A stretch of DNA of 64,000 nt from the NCBI RefSeq assembly GCF_001941445.1, contig NZ_CP009245.1, positions 1,325,992-1,389,991 on the forward strand, read 5' to 3'. Numbering within the stretch: position 1 is the first letter of the stretch; every line of letters starts with the position of its first letter. This document shows positions 41,549 through 55,336 of this stretch, in pieces. A model generated the notes under the pieces. The model was given only the letters and a program-made list of their open reading frames with translations. It was not told where the DNA came from and did not search any database. The stretch is from Corynebacterium aquilae DSM 44791 (GTDB lineage: Bacteria; Actinomycetota; Actinomycetes; Mycobacteriales; Mycobacteriaceae). The translations under genes and the position numbers were made by a program.

Positions 41549-41583
41549 AACCCGGCTCCCCACGTGGGGAGCCGGGTTTTTCA
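41549..41583. terminator. Bidirectional terminator, argH / aminotransferase
   Basis: AACCCGGCTCCCC pairs with GGGGAGCCGGGTT around an ACGT loop, followed by TTTTT on the plus strand and preceded by an A-run. Confidence 0.95.
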
Positions 41584-41599
41584 CTGCGCAGAGCGGAAA

Positions 41600-42772
41600 T
41601 TAGCCAGCAAAAGCCGCCTGCAAGCGGCGAATACCCTCTTGCATCACATCCTGGTCTTTACAAAACGCGAAACGCACCAAAGAGCGGAAACGATCAGCGT
41701 GCGCGCTTTTCGCGAACGCAGACACCGGGATGCCCACCACGCCCGCATCAAGCAAGGGGCCTAGACAAAACTCTCGGGCGTCCTCGAACCCCAACGGTGC
41801 GGTATCCGCCACCACGTAATATCCGCCCTCCGACGCGCATACCCCAAAGCCGCATTCCCGCAACGCCTGCGAAAGCGCATCACGATTCTTTTGCAGCTGC
41901 ACCGCCAATTCGGCGGTCCACTCAGCTTCCTCATTCAAGGCCTTGGCCACCGCCGGCTGCAGGGGAGAAACCCCCACAAACGACAGATACTGCTTCGCGA
42001 CCACAATGGCATCGATGAGTTCAGGCTGTGCGAGCGCCCAACCCGTCTTCCAGCCGGTCGCATTGAAACACTTTGCTGCCGACGACACCGTGATGGTGCG
42101 CTGACGCATACCCGGCAACATCGCAATCGGAGTATGAGTGCGCCCATCAAAAGGCAATTTCTCATACACCTCATCGGACAACACGAGCAGATCATGATCC
42201 ACCGCGAGTCGCGAGATGATTGACAGATCACGATCATCGAACATGGTGCCGGTGGGATTGTGGGGAGTATTCATCACAATCATGCGCGTCTTGGAGCTTA
42301 TAGCGTCACGCAACAAATCTTCATCGACCCGGAAGCGGCCCTCGTGAGGCTCTAAGGCCACCGGAACCATCACCGCATCAGCCAAGGCCACAGCCGCCTC
42401 ATAGGAATCGAAGTACGGCTCCAGGACAATGACTTCTTGCCCCGGCTCCACCAGCGCCAAAATAGCCGCCGTGAGAGCCTCCGTGGCGCCCACCGTCACC
42501 AAAACCTCGGACTGCGGATCAAATTCTTGACCATAGGTGCGCTTCCGATCAGCCGCGATAGCCTCCCGCAACACCGGGAAACCGCGACCAGGGGCGTACT
42601 GATTGTTGCCCCCAGCGATTTGGCGCTGAGCCTCCTCCAACATGGACGCAGGGCCATCGGAATCAGGAAAACCCTGCCCCAAATTGATCGCCCCGCGCTC
42701 ATTGGCGAGCGCAGTCATCGTCGCAAAAATCGTTTCATCAAAACCGGCCAGGCGGCGCACAAGCTGTGTCAT
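41600..42772 (-). CDS. PLP-dependent class I/II aminotransferase (Rv0858c/DapC-like)
   Basis: The 390-residue product is a fold-type I aminotransferase: INLGQGFPDSDGP near residue 30, NTPHNPTGTMFDDRD, LSDEVYEKLPFD and the PLP lysine Lys234 in SSAAKCFNATGWKTGWA. Overall it closely resembles M. tuberculosis Rv0858c, described as an N-succinyldiaminopimelate aminotransferase, so a role in lysine/meso-DAP synthesis is possible. Related enzymes act on methionine or kynurenine, so the substrate is open. The ATG at 42772 has TACACT 8 nt upstream and no ribosome binding site. The argH terminator serves it from the other side. Confidence 0.85.
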   Translation of the reverse strand: MTQLVRRLAGFDETIFATMTALANERGAINLGQGFPDSDGPASMLEEAQRQIAGGNNQYAPGRGFPVLREAIAADRKRTYGQEFDPQSEVLVTVGATEALTAAILALVEPGQEVIVLEPYFDSYEAAVALADAVMVPVALEPHEGRFRVDEDLLRDAISSKTRMIVMNTPHNPTGTMFDDRDLSIISRLAVDHDLLVLSDEVYEKLPFDGRTHTPIAMLPGMRQRTITVSSAAKCFNATGWKTGWALAQPELIDAIVVAKQYLSFVGVSPLQPAVAKALNEEAEWTAELAVQLQKNRDALSQALRECGFGVCASEGGYYVVADTAPLGFEDAREFCLGPLLDAGVVGIPVSAFAKSAHADRFRSLVRFAFCKDQDVMQEGIRRLQAAFAG

Positions 42773-42780
42773 GGATGAAC

Positions 42781-42786
42781 AGTGTA
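42781..42786 (-). promoter_or_regulatory. -10 hexamer of aminotransferase gene (leaderless layout)
   Basis: TACACT on the minus strand, 8 nt before the ATG. The same hexamer and gap occur at the methyltransferase gene at the left edge. Confidence 0.45.
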
Positions 42787-42826
42787 GGAGGTTGCAAAAA
42801 CCGCTCACACGTTGGGTAGGGACCAG

Positions 42827-43657
42827 CTAAGCCAGCAAGGACCCACCATCGACAGGAAGCACCACGCCAGTAACAAAAGACGCATCCGCCGAGAGCAACC
42901 ACGACACGGCCGCTGCAACATCCTCCGGTTCGCCCAGACGTTTCATCGGAACCTTGTCCTGCTCAGCCTGGATCCGGTGTGCAGGCAAAGAAGCAAAAGC
43001 CGCCGTACGAATGGGGCCCGGGGCAACCGCATTGATACGAATGCCCGCGTGGGCATAGTCCAACGCAGCTGTTTGGGTCAGCCCCACCACGCCATGCTTG
43101 GCGGACACATACGGACTCAAATGAGGCGACGCCCGCAAACCCGCGATCGAGGCAATGTTCACAATGGCCCCTTCGCCGACGCTTGCAAAGTGCGCCAGCT
43201 GCGCCCGCATCCCATAAAAGGTTCCCCGCACCGTCACATCGATAGCGCGGTTAAAAGCCTCATCGGACATCTCATGCAAAACCGCAGGGGGAGTACCCAA
43301 GCCGGCATTGTTGACCGCCGCATCCAACCGTCCATACTCACTCAAAGCCTTCGCAACCAGCGCATCATTATCAGCAACACAACCAGCATCCACCCGAATA
43401 AAACACGCCATGCCACCAGCGGCCTGGATCTGCGAAACCGTCATCTCGCCAGCTTCCTCGCTGATATCGCTCACCACGACTGCATACCCCGCCGCAGCGA
43501 GAGTGTGCGCGGTGGCGCGTCCAATCCCGGAGCCAGCTCCGGTGATAACGGCGACCCGTTCCACACGAGCATCAACACCAGTACGGGTGCGTCCTTCTGC
43601 AGTGTGCTCCAGCAGGGGAGCAGTGCCTTGTGAGCGGTCTTCGGTTTTCACAGACAT
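42827..43657 (-). CDS. Short-chain dehydrogenase/reductase
   Basis: The 276-residue product is a classical SDR: cofactor motif TGAGSGIG (residues 39-46), NNAG (116-119) and the catalytic Ser170, Tyr183 and Lys187 (YVSAK). Asp64 in VVSDIS after the second strand suggests NAD rather than NADP. About 33 extra residues precede the core (MSVKTEDRSQGTAPLLEHTA), which is unusual; a later start is possible, but GGAG lies 6 nt before this ATG. The substrate is unknown. It lies upstream of the aminotransferase on the same strand with 54 nt between, though the latter seems to have its own promoter. Confidence 0.85.
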   Translation of the reverse strand: MSVKTEDRSQGTAPLLEHTAEGRTRTGVDARVERVAVITGAGSGIGRATAHTLAAAGYAVVVSDISEEAGEMTVSQIQAAGGMACFIRVDAGCVADNDALVAKALSEYGRLDAAVNNAGLGTPPAVLHEMSDEAFNRAIDVTVRGTFYGMRAQLAHFASVGEGAIVNIASIAGLRASPHLSPYVSAKHGVVGLTQTAALDYAHAGIRINAVAPGPIRTAAFASLPAHRIQAEQDKVPMKRLGEPEDVAAAVSWLLSADASFVTGVVLPVDGGSLLA

Positions 43658-43875
43658 GAGTTCTCCAAAAGATCAATCAGGAGGCACAATGTTGCGTGCC
43701 TCACCATCGTGTATAGCCGAAAACGTCCCCAAGGCTCGCAGTTTTGAGGCAAGCTGTGGAAAACCCTGCCGCCCACCGATACGGCGCGATGGGCGCAGTA
43801 ACAAAGAATCGGCCGAGCCCAGCGGGGTCGATCCCGGCACAGTATGACCACGCACCAAAACAGGCAGCGAAAACC

Positions 43876-44514
43876 ATGCATATCCCCACCGTCACCACCT
43901 CATATGTCATCTACGACGACTCGCATGTCGAAAAACTCGCCAGGCTGCTCACCTATGGTTCGGTCATCATCTTTCTGCTCGGACTGGGGATCTTCATCTA
44001 CCTCAGCAGGCGGGGCGTGCGCGGCATCCTCCGCGCACCAGTTCTCATCCTTGCGTTTCTCATCGGAATTGGGGGAATCACCGTCGCTGAGCTCTATCGC
44101 GTCGACGTAGCGCACATCGCGCAGTTGCGAGCCAAGGATGAACACCTGCACGACACGTTCAACCAGAGCGCAGGAGACAACGTCGCTGTCATCACCTTGC
44201 TCACTGGAAAACGTGAAGAAAAGCAGCAAGCAATTGACGACGCGATCGCAGAAACTGTCCGGCATGCCATCATCACGACGGCCCGCGAACAGGGCAAAAT
44301 TGCCCAGATGTCAGAAGACCAAACCCCGGGAAAAGTCAACTATCGGCTGGAAAACACGACAGGTGACGCGCAAGAGTGTGAAACGAAGTATGTGTCCAAC
44401 GACGAGCCCCCAACCCAGCTGGCGGTCGGACGCGAGGATGTAGGGCCAGAAGTGATCTACCAGATAAAAACCAAAACAGAGACCACCTGCCAAGAAAACT
44501 CACCCGCTCGATAG
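43876..44514 (+). CDS. Two-span membrane protein with extracytoplasmic domain, function unknown
   Basis: I do not recognise the family. From the ATG at 43876 the product is 212 residues, with two membrane segments (about 17-38, TYGSVIIFLLGLGIFIYL, and about 46-64, APVLILAFLIGIGGITVA) and a polar domain of about 145 residues with two cysteines (AQECETKY, TTCQENSP). The start is uncertain: the frame is open back to 43744 and no good ribosome binding site is visible before any candidate. The plus-strand position next to the Trm112-like gene does not suggest a function. Confidence 0.6.
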   Translation: MHIPTVTTSYVIYDDSHVEKLARLLTYGSVIIFLLGLGIFIYLSRRGVRGILRAPVLILAFLIGIGGITVAELYRVDVAHIAQLRAKDEHLHDTFNQSAGDNVAVITLLTGKREEKQQAIDDAIAETVRHAIITTAREQGKIAQMSEDQTPGKVNYRLENTTGDAQECETKYVSNDEPPTQLAVGREDVGPEVIYQIKTKTETTCQENSPAR

Positions 44515-44532
44515 CCCGAAAACCCAAAGCGC

Positions 44533-44538
44533 TAAACT
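44533..44538 (+). promoter_or_regulatory. -10 hexamer of Trm112-like gene (leaderless layout)
   Basis: TAAACT, 8 nt before the ATG at 44547; no ribosome binding site. Confidence 0.4.
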
Positions 44539-44546
44539 AAGCAGTT

Positions 44547-44726
44547 ATGAGCATTGACCCGCGTCTCCTGGACGTTCTCGCGTGCCCCAAAGACAAGGGG
44601 CCCTTGAAGTACGACGAAGCACATCAGGTTCTCGTCAACGAGCGACTCGGCCTCGCCTATCGCATTGATGATGGCATCCCGGTTCTGCTCATCGATGAAG
44701 CTACCGACTGGCCAGCGAATTCTTAA
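44547..44726 (+). CDS. Trm112-like small protein (UPF0434/YcaR family)
   Basis: The 59-residue product MSIDPRLLDVLACPKDKGPL has the Trm112 fold motif LLDVLACPKDKGPL followed by NERLGLAYRIDDGIPVLL. Trm112-like proteins act as activating partners of methyltransferases in eukaryotes and archaea; the bacterial versions are less understood. Only one cysteine is present (Cys13), so zinc binding by four cysteines is not possible. It lies directly upstream of tyrS, as in other corynebacteria. Confidence 0.88.
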   Translation: MSIDPRLLDVLACPKDKGPLKYDEAHQVLVNERLGLAYRIDDGIPVLLIDEATDWPANS

Positions 44727-44815
44727 CGGGTAGCCCCACCACCACGACAACCCGACCCGCCACCCCGTGAGGTGGTTCGTGCGTCGGTTTACGACTAAGA
44801 CCTTTGGGAAACAAC

Positions 44816-46081
44816 ATGAACATCATTGACGAACTGTCCTGGCGCGGACTTATTAACCAATCCACCGACCTTGACGCTTTGAAGGAAGCCACCGAAAAGC
44901 CGATCACCGTGTACTGCGGCTTCGACCCGACGGGTCCCTCCTTGCATGCTGGTCACCTAGTTCCCTTGCTGATGCTCCGACGCTTCCAGCAGGCTGGCCA
45001 CCGCCCAATCACCGTCGCCGGCGGCGCGACTGGCATGATTGGTGATCCTCGCGACGTCGGCGAGCGATCGATGCTGTCGGAAGAAACCATCGCGGACAAC
45101 GTCGCCCGCATCGAAAAGCAACTAGCCCGCTTTGTCGACTACAACACGGGCGACTCCAATGCTGCGATCCTTGAGAACAACGCCAAGTGGATTAGCGGGA
45201 TGAATGTCGTCGAATTCCTCCGCGACATCGGCAAGCATTTCTCGTTGAACACCATGCTCAATCGCGAAACAGTAAAGCGACGCCTGGACAACGACGGTAT
45301 TAGCTACACCGAGTTCTCTTACATGCTGTTGCAGTCCGCAGATTACGTGCACCTGAACAAGACATACGACTGTGTGCTGCAGATCGGCGGCGGCGATCAG
45401 TGGGGCAATATCGTCTCTGGTGTTGATCTGGTTCGCCGAATCAACTCGGCGTCGGTTCACGCGCTGACCGTGCCGCTGGTGACAGACAGTGAAGGCAACA
45501 AGTTCGGCAAATCCACCGGTGGTGGCAAGCTGTGGCTTGACCCTGAGATGACGAGCCCCTACGCCTGGTACCAGTACTTCGTTAACGCAGCAGACGCCGA
45601 CGTCATCAAGTACTTGCGCTGGTTCACCTTCCTCACGCAGGAAGAACTCGCGGAGCTCGAGACTGAAGTTGCCGAGCGTCCTTTCGCTCGCGTGGCGCAA
45701 AAGCGTCTCGCGGAAGAGATGACCACCTTGGTGCACGGTGCTGAAGCCACCGCTGCTGTTCAACTTGCCTCCCAAGCCCTGTTCGGTAAAGCCGACTTGG
45801 CTGACTTGGACGAAGTCACCCTGCGCGGAGCGCTCCAAGAAGCGGGTATTACCGAAATCGCGGCTGGAGAACCCCGCACCGCGGTCGATCTCCTGGTTGC
45901 GTCTGGGCTGGTTGATTCCAAGGGTGCTGCACGTCGTGCCATCAAGGAAGGTGGCGCCTACGTCAACAACGAACGCATCAGCGATGAGAACTGGGAGCCG
46001 CAGGCTGAAGATCTCCTCCACGGCATGCTCGTGTTGCGTAAAGGCAAGAAGAACTTCGCTGGCATTCATGTCAACAACTAG
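44816..46081 (+). CDS. tyrS: Tyrosyl-tRNA synthetase
   Basis: TyrS charges tRNA-Tyr. The 421-residue class I enzyme has the HIGH-type motif HAGH (residues 44-47), the KMSKS-type motif KFGKS (229-233) and a C-terminal S4 RNA-binding domain ([20 protein letters not shown]). The ATG at 44816 has GGGAA upstream; a TTG at 44804 is in frame but less likely. No T-box is visible in the 89-nt gap upstream. A strong terminator separates it from the rrn operon. Confidence 0.96.
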   Translation: MNIIDELSWRGLINQSTDLDALKEATEKPITVYCGFDPTGPSLHAGHLVPLLMLRRFQQAGHRPITVAGGATGMIGDPRDVGERSMLSEETIADNVARIEKQLARFVDYNTGDSNAAILENNAKWISGMNVVEFLRDIGKHFSLNTMLNRETVKRRLDNDGISYTEFSYMLLQSADYVHLNKTYDCVLQIGGGDQWGNIVSGVDLVRRINSASVHALTVPLVTDSEGNKFGKSTGGGKLWLDPEMTSPYAWYQYFVNAADADVIKYLRWFTFLTQEELAELETEVAERPFARVAQKRLAEEMTTLVHGAEATAAVQLASQALFGKADLADLDEVTLRGALQEAGITEIAAGEPRTAVDLLVASGLVDSKGAARRAIKEGGAYVNNERISDENWEPQAEDLLHGMLVLRKGKKNFAGIHVNN

Positions 46082-46108
46082 GGCAGTGGGCTACTAGCCC
46101 AGACCGAG

Positions 46109-46168
46109 AAAACCCGATTGGTGAGTGGGCCTTCCTTAAGGAGGGACTCCCAATCGGGTTTTGCTTTT
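46109..46168 (+). terminator. tyrS terminator
   Basis: AAAACCCGATTGG pairs with CCAATCGGGTTTT (13 bp) around a second stem-loop, then TTTTGCTTTT. Confidence 0.9.
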
Positions 46169-46800
46169 AGTGGGCGGCTCAAAGTCCAGAATGCAGTCAC
46201 CAAAGCGAGGGTTAAAGCAAAAACCTGTGTTGTGCTGGTGTTTTGTGTTCTGGTGTGGGGGTGTGTAACTTTATCCGGGTCAGCGCGACAGGTTCTGTTG
46301 CTTCTGGGGTCATGAAAAGTGGCTTTGGGGGTTGGGATTGTGGTTGTGTTGGTGGCCGGATTTGCAAGCTGTTTGTGGTTTGTGTAGTCTCGGTGGGACC
46401 GCCATGGTGCGGCAACGAGTTGGTGAACGTTTGTTTACGTTTTTTGCTTGTTGTTGTGTGTGGTGGGCACGATGTTTGAGAACTCAATAGTGTACCAATG
46501 TACTTGTTTTTTACAGTTGGTCTTTTCATGTGTGTGCTGTCGGGGGCTGCTTGCCCCTTTAACACCACTGTTTTTGTGGTGACAGTTTTTTCATGTGAAC
46601 GGATTGACAGGTTTTGTAGAAAATTTGTTGCCGGGCCCCGCTTATCCCCGTCGGGATGGGGTCTGGTTTTTGTTCATGTAATTTTTGGATTCAACAACAT
46701 TAGAACATGATGCGCAGTTTTTGTGTGTTGTGTGCTGGTTGTTTGTTTTGTTCAGGTTTTGGACTCTTGCACTTTTAATAGTGGATTTTATGTCTGATTT
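46169..46800 (+). promoter_or_regulatory. rrn operon promoter and leader
   Basis: About 630 nt, T- and G-rich, with no gene. TTGCAA (46362-46367), 17 nt and TAGTCT (46385-46390) form a good promoter, with a start near 46397. A conserved actinobacterial leader element GTTTGAGAACTCAATAGTGT (46474-46493) follows; a related copy stands before 23S. Confidence 0.65.
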
Positions 46801-51859
<5,059 letters not shown>

Positions 51860-52001
51860 AACACCCTGATTGTTGGGTGTGTGGTGGTTGTCTAGAACTG
51901 CTTGATAATCAGCTTAAAAAGCGTAACAACAAAGAGAACATATAGGTTCGCGTCCACTATGCAGTGTTAGAAACAGCACACGTGTCACACAGTGTTGATT
52001 G
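51860..52001 (+). other. 23S-5S spacer with processing-stem arm
   Basis: TCGCGTCCACTAT (51948-51960) is the exact reverse complement of ATAGTGGACGCGA at 48608-48620. It closes a stem around 23S, the usual RNase III substrate. Confidence 0.75.
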
Positions 52002-52120
52002 TGTCGGTGGTTTTAGCGGTGGGGGAACGCCCGGTCCCATTCCGAACCCGGAAGCTAAGCTCACCTGCGCCGATGGTACTGCACACGGGAGTGTGTGGGA
52101 GAGTAGGACACTGCCGACCT
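52002..52120 (+). rRNA. rrf: 5S ribosomal RNA
   Basis: The conserved GGGAACGCCCGGTCCCATTC and GAACCCGGAAGCTAAGC segments are present, and the ends pair (GTCGGTGG with CTGCCGAC). Length is about 119 nt; ends are accurate to a few nucleotides. Confidence 0.95.
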
Positions 52121-52137
52121 AAACTTAAATAATGATT

Positions 52138-52193
52138 AAAGGTAGGGAGTTTTGTTGGTGCACTTAGGTGCACGAGCAGGACTCCCTACTTTT
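52138..52193 (+). terminator. rrn operon terminator
   Basis: GTAGGGAGT pairs with ACTCCCTAC, with inner TGCAC/GTGCA, followed by TTTT. Confidence 0.9.
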
Positions 52194-52416
52194 GTCATGT
52201 CTTTATCTTTTCAAGGTTTCCGCACTAGCGATGTTCAATAAAGTGTTCCGCTAGCGGGCGCCTGCGGAATATGGCGTTTGCTTTTGCGTGTAGGATTGTT
52301 GACCTGACGTTTAGTTCACTTCTGTGCCTCTTTGTTTCTTGGCGCAGAGGGGAGCGTTGCGCATCACCATAAGTGAATAGCGTGTAGTTTTTCCAAGCCC
52401 TTAAGGAGCTTCTTTT
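52194..52416. other. Region between rrn and the RGG-repeat gene
   Basis: About 220 nt; no gene seen. It must hold the promoter of the RGG-repeat gene, but no box stands out. TTAAGGAG (52401-52408) is its ribosome binding site. Confidence 0.5.
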
Positions 52417-53901
52417 ATGCCCAACGATTATCGGGATAGCCGCGACGACAACCGTTCGCAGGACAAGAGCGAACGTTCGTACGACCGAAAGTCCGGGTCT
52501 TTTGACTCCCGTGACGATCGGCGCGGTGGGTACCGTGGTGGCGACCGAGATGATCGCCGCAGTGGCGGCTACCGCGGGGGAGATCGCGATGACCGCCGCG
52601 GTGGCGGCTACCGTGGGCAGCGCGACGATCGCGACTCTCATCGTGGTGGCTACCGCGGTCGTGGAGATCGTGACGATAATCGTGGGGGTTATCGCGGTGG
52701 CGATCGTGATGACCGTCGTGGTGGTTACCGGGGTCGCGACGACGATAATCGGGGTGGTTACCGCGGTGGTGACCGTGATGACCGTCGTGGTGGTTACCGG
52801 GGTCGCGACGACGAAAACCGCGGTGGCTACCGTGGTCGTGGTGATCGTGACGATAATCGTGGGGGTTATCGCGGTGGTGACCGTGATGACCGTCGTGGAG
52901 GCTACCGGGGTCGCGACGACGATAACCGTGGTGGCTACCGGGGTCGCGGTGATCGCGACGATAACCGGGGCGGCTACCGCGGTGGCGATCGCGATGACCG
53001 GCGTGGCGGCTACAAGGGTCGTGGTGATCGCGACGACAATCGCGGCGGTCAGCGTGGGCACGCCCAACGCGGTGGTAAAGACCGCGCTTACAAGGGCCCC
53101 ATGCGTCCCGGCTTTCGCGAAGAACGCATCAACAACCGCCATAACGACCCGGACATCCCGTCCGACGTCAACGCAAACCTGCTCGACCCCAGCGTTTTGC
53201 AGGACTTAAAGAGCTTGTCAAAGGACAATGCTGACAAGGTGGCCCGCCACATGATCATGGCTGCCACCCTGCTGCAGGATGATCCCGAGTTGGCGCTGCG
53301 TCACGCCCGTTCCGCAAAAGACCGCGCAGGGCGTGTCTCCGTTGTGCGTGAAACCTGCGGCATCGCCGCCTACCACGCAGGCGAATGGAAAGAAGCCCTG
53401 GCAGAACTGCGCGCCGCCCGCCGCATGTCCGGCGGCCCCGGCCTCATCGCTGTGATGGCCGACTGCGAACGCGCCCTCGGAAGGCCCGAAAAGGCCATTG
53501 AGCTCGCCCGCGAAGAAGGCATCAACCTGGATCCGGAAACCCGCTCCGAGCTCGCAATCGTCGTTGCCGGCGCCCGCCGTGACATGGGGCAGCTCGATGC
53601 TGCCGTGATCGAGCTGCAAAACGAAAACCTCGACACAACCCGCACCGACTTCTCCGCCGCCCGGCTGTTCTACGCCTACGCAGACGCCCTGAACGACGCC
53701 GGCCGACCCGAAGAAGCCATCGAGTGGTTCGCCCGCGTCGCCGAAATCGACCACGACGAATTCCTCAACGCCAGCGAGCGCCTCAACGAACTGCGTTCTG
53801 GTAGCAGTAGCCCGGTAGAAAAACCCTTAACTACCGACACCGTCGCCATTAAAGAAAACACCGAAACTGATCACGGCGACTCTGAGAGCAACGAAGCCTA
53901 A
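52417..53901 (+). CDS. RGG-repeat protein with TPR-like C-terminal domain
   Basis: The 494-residue product has two halves. Residues 1-35 are polar. Residues about 35-215 are 14 GGYRG-type motifs (13 GGYRG, one GGYKG) spaced by acidic-basic DRDDRR / RDDDNR units, a disordered stretch like eukaryotic RGG/RG RNA-binding domains. Residues about 240-460 are alpha-helical with TPR-like pairs (ADKVARHMIMAATLLQDDPE, RETCGIAAYHAGEWKEALAE, LFYAYADALNDAGRPEEAIE). The tail is acidic. By position the second half matches the M. tuberculosis TPR protein Rv1691, which to my knowledge lacks the repeat half. RNA or ribosome association is an inference from the repeats and the adjacent rRNA operon. AAGGAG lies 8 nt before the ATG. 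Confidence 0.85.
   Translation: MPNDYRDSRDDNRSQDKSERSYDRKSGSFDSRDDRRGGYRGGDRDDRRSGGYRGGDRDDRRGGGYRGQRDDRDSHRGGYRGRGDRDDNRGGYRGGDRDDRRGGYRGRDDDNRGGYRGGDRDDRRGGYRGRDDENRGGYRGRGDRDDNRGGYRGGDRDDRRGGYRGRDDDNRGGYRGRGDRDDNRGGYRGGDRDDRRGGYKGRGDRDDNRGGQRGHAQRGGKDRAYKGPMRPGFREERINNRHNDPDIPSDVNANLLDPSVLQDLKSLSKDNADKVARHMIMAATLLQDDPELALRHARSAKDRAGRVSVVRETCGIAAYHAGEWKEALAELRAARRMSGGPGLIAVMADCERALGRPEKAIELAREEGINLDPETRSELAIVVAGARRDMGQLDAAVIELQNENLDTTRTDFSAARLFYAYADALNDAGRPEEAIEWFARVAEIDHDEFLNASERLNELRSGSSSPVEKPLTTDTVAIKENTETDHGDSESNEA
52520..53070 (+). repeat. Imperfect tandem DNA repeats encoding GGYRG units
   Basis: Units of about 36-39 nt recur about 14 times. The core GATGACCGTCGTGGTGGTTA recurs exactly within 52707-52796. 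Longer blocks of about 40 nt are shared almost exactly between neighbouring copies, so copy number is likely to vary between strains. Confidence 0.85.
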
Positions 53902-53916
53902 ACAGCTTTCCACCCC

Positions 53917-53959
53917 AACTAACGCCTGCCCCGGATTTTCCAGGGCAGGCGTTAGTTTT
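53917..53959 (+). terminator. Terminator after RGG-repeat gene
   Basis: A perfect 15-bp stem AACTAACGCCTGCCC with GGGCAGGCGTTAGTT, followed by a T-rich stretch. Confidence 0.9.
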
Positions 53960-54028
53960 CTCCACACTCACCGCTGTGAAAACAGCTAGGGTGCCACCGC
54001 CCGGCTAGTGCTTTGGCCCCATCAGTTT

Positions 54029-54034
54029 TAAGCT
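54029..54034 (+). promoter_or_regulatory. -10 hexamer of HAD phosphatase gene (leaderless layout)
   Basis: TAAGCT, 7 nt before the ATG at 54042; no ribosome binding site. Confidence 0.4.
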
Positions 54035-54041
54035 GGTGGAC

Positions 54042-55034
54042 ATGACTGCCGTGAACCGTGCTTATGACGCACTCCTGCTAGACCTCGACGGAACCGTGTG
54101 GGAAGGTGGCGACGCACTCGAGCACGCCGTTACCGCCATCAACGACTTCCCCGGCGCGGCCATCTACGTCACCAACAACGCCTCACGCGCCCCAGAAGAC
54201 GTCGCCACCATGCTGCGCGCCATCGGCCTCAACTGCACCGCCGACGACGTTTTGACCTCCGCGCAAGCCGGCGTCATCCTCATCAGCGACTCCGGCATCG
54301 CCCCCGGCAGCAACGTGCTCGTCCTCGGCAGCCAATCCCTGCGCACACTCGTCGCCGACGCCGGCTACACCCCCGTCAACAGCGCCGACGACCACCCCGC
54401 AGCCGTCCTCCAAGGACACAACCCAGAAACCGGCTGGGCACAACTATCAGAAGCTGCCCTCGCCATCCGCGCCGGCGCCCGCTTCTACGCCACCAACCTC
54501 GACACCTCACTGCCCCAACAACGCGGCCTCATGATCGGCAACGGCGCGATGGTGCACGCCGTCGCCATCTCCACCGGAACCACCCCCACCAGCGCCGGCA
54601 AACCCGAACCCGCCATGTTCCACGTCGCCGCCAAACGCGTCCGCGCCACCAAACCCCTCGCAGTCGGCGACCGCCTCGACACCGACATCGCCGGCGGCAA
54701 CGCCGCCGGAATGGACACCCTGCACGTCATGACAGGCGTGAGCAAAGCCGCCCAACTTCTTGCCGCACCAGCCCACCACCGGCCCACCCTGCTCGCCGCC
54801 GACCTGCGCGCCCTCAACAGCGACATCGACACACTACGCCCCGGAAACCAAGGCGGCTTCAGCGCCACCCGCACCGCAGAAACCGTCACCGCCAGTGGCA
54901 CCCCCACCGCCGACGCGGACCCCATGGCCATCGTCCGCACCGTCCTCGGCGCCGCCTGGAGCGACAACACCGCCCCCGAACACCTCACCTTCACCACCGC
55001 AGAAGCAGAAAAGGCCTGGAAGCAATGGACATAA
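54042..55034 (+). CDS. HAD-superfamily (NagD-like, type IIA) sugar phosphatase
   Basis: The 330-residue product has HAD motif I LLLDLDGTVWEGGDAL (Asp14 nucleophile, Asp16), motif II VTNNASR and motif IV AVGDRLDTDIAGGNAAGMDT. This is the NagD/AraL class with a C2a cap. M. tuberculosis Rv1692, at the same position, is a glycerol-3-phosphate phosphatase, so that activity is a fair guess here. A GTG at 54036 is in frame, but the ATG at 54042 sits better behind the -10. It overlaps the following 53-codon gene by 10 nt, and tlyA lies downstream. Confidence 0.88.
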   Translation: MTAVNRAYDALLLDLDGTVWEGGDALEHAVTAINDFPGAAIYVTNNASRAPEDVATMLRAIGLNCTADDVLTSAQAGVILISDSGIAPGSNVLVLGSQSLRTLVADAGYTPVNSADDHPAAVLQGHNPETGWAQLSEAALAIRAGARFYATNLDTSLPQQRGLMIGNGAMVHAVAISTGTTPTSAGKPEPAMFHVAAKRVRATKPLAVGDRLDTDIAGGNAAGMDTLHVMTGVSKAAQLLAAPAHHRPTLLAADLRALNSDIDTLRPGNQGGFSATRTAETVTASGTPTADADPMAIVRTVLGAAWSDNTAPEHLTFTTAEAEKAWKQWT

Positions 55035-55186
55035 AACCCCAAGACTTCCGCGCCCAAGCCCACGGCCCGAACCCCCAAGAACTCAAAGAACAAGTACTGG
55101 CCCTGCTGGAGAAAAACACCACCAGCCTCGAAGAAGAAACCGTGGTGCTCAACCAAGCCCACGAACTACTCAAACAGGCCCTTTAA
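55025..55186 (+). CDS. Conserved small helical protein (Rv1693-like)
   Basis: The 53-residue product MDIKPQDFRAQAHGPNPQEL is charged and should form two helices (ELKEQVLALLEKN and SLEEETVVLNQAHELLKQAL) with heptad-like leucines. It starts 10 nt inside the HAD gene in another frame, so translation is coupled. M. tuberculosis has a small gene (Rv1693, about 58 residues) in the same place before tlyA, which supports it being real. Function is unknown; a coiled-coil adaptor is possible. Confidence 0.75.
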   Translation: MDIKPQDFRAQAHGPNPQELKEQVLALLEKNTTSLEEETVVLNQAHELLKQAL

Positions 55187-55336
55187 GCAGCCACCCGGGC
55201 ACCCAAACCCAAAACTATTCGCCCCCAGTGCGCTGTGTAGCCTAGAACCAACCCCGCAGGCCCAGCCCGCGTCAGCGGTGCGCCCCACAAACAAGCACAC
55301 CCCACAACGACGAACAAAAGGTAAACACATCTCATC

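Noticed and set aside
43744..43875. Longer N-terminus for the membrane protein ending at 44514
   Set aside because: The extra 44 residues are proline/alanine-rich, have no ribosome binding site and overlap the likely promoter region; the start nevertheless remains uncertain.
52520..53070. Regularly spaced short repeats, considered as a CRISPR array
   Set aside because: The repeats are in frame, the 'spacers' are themselves near-identical, and the whole encodes a continuous protein.
52225..53142. 305-codon minus-strand frame rich in V, T, A and I
   Set aside because: It looks membrane-like but is the complement of the RGG repeats; the repetitive VATPVATTT pattern comes from the GGYRG codons.
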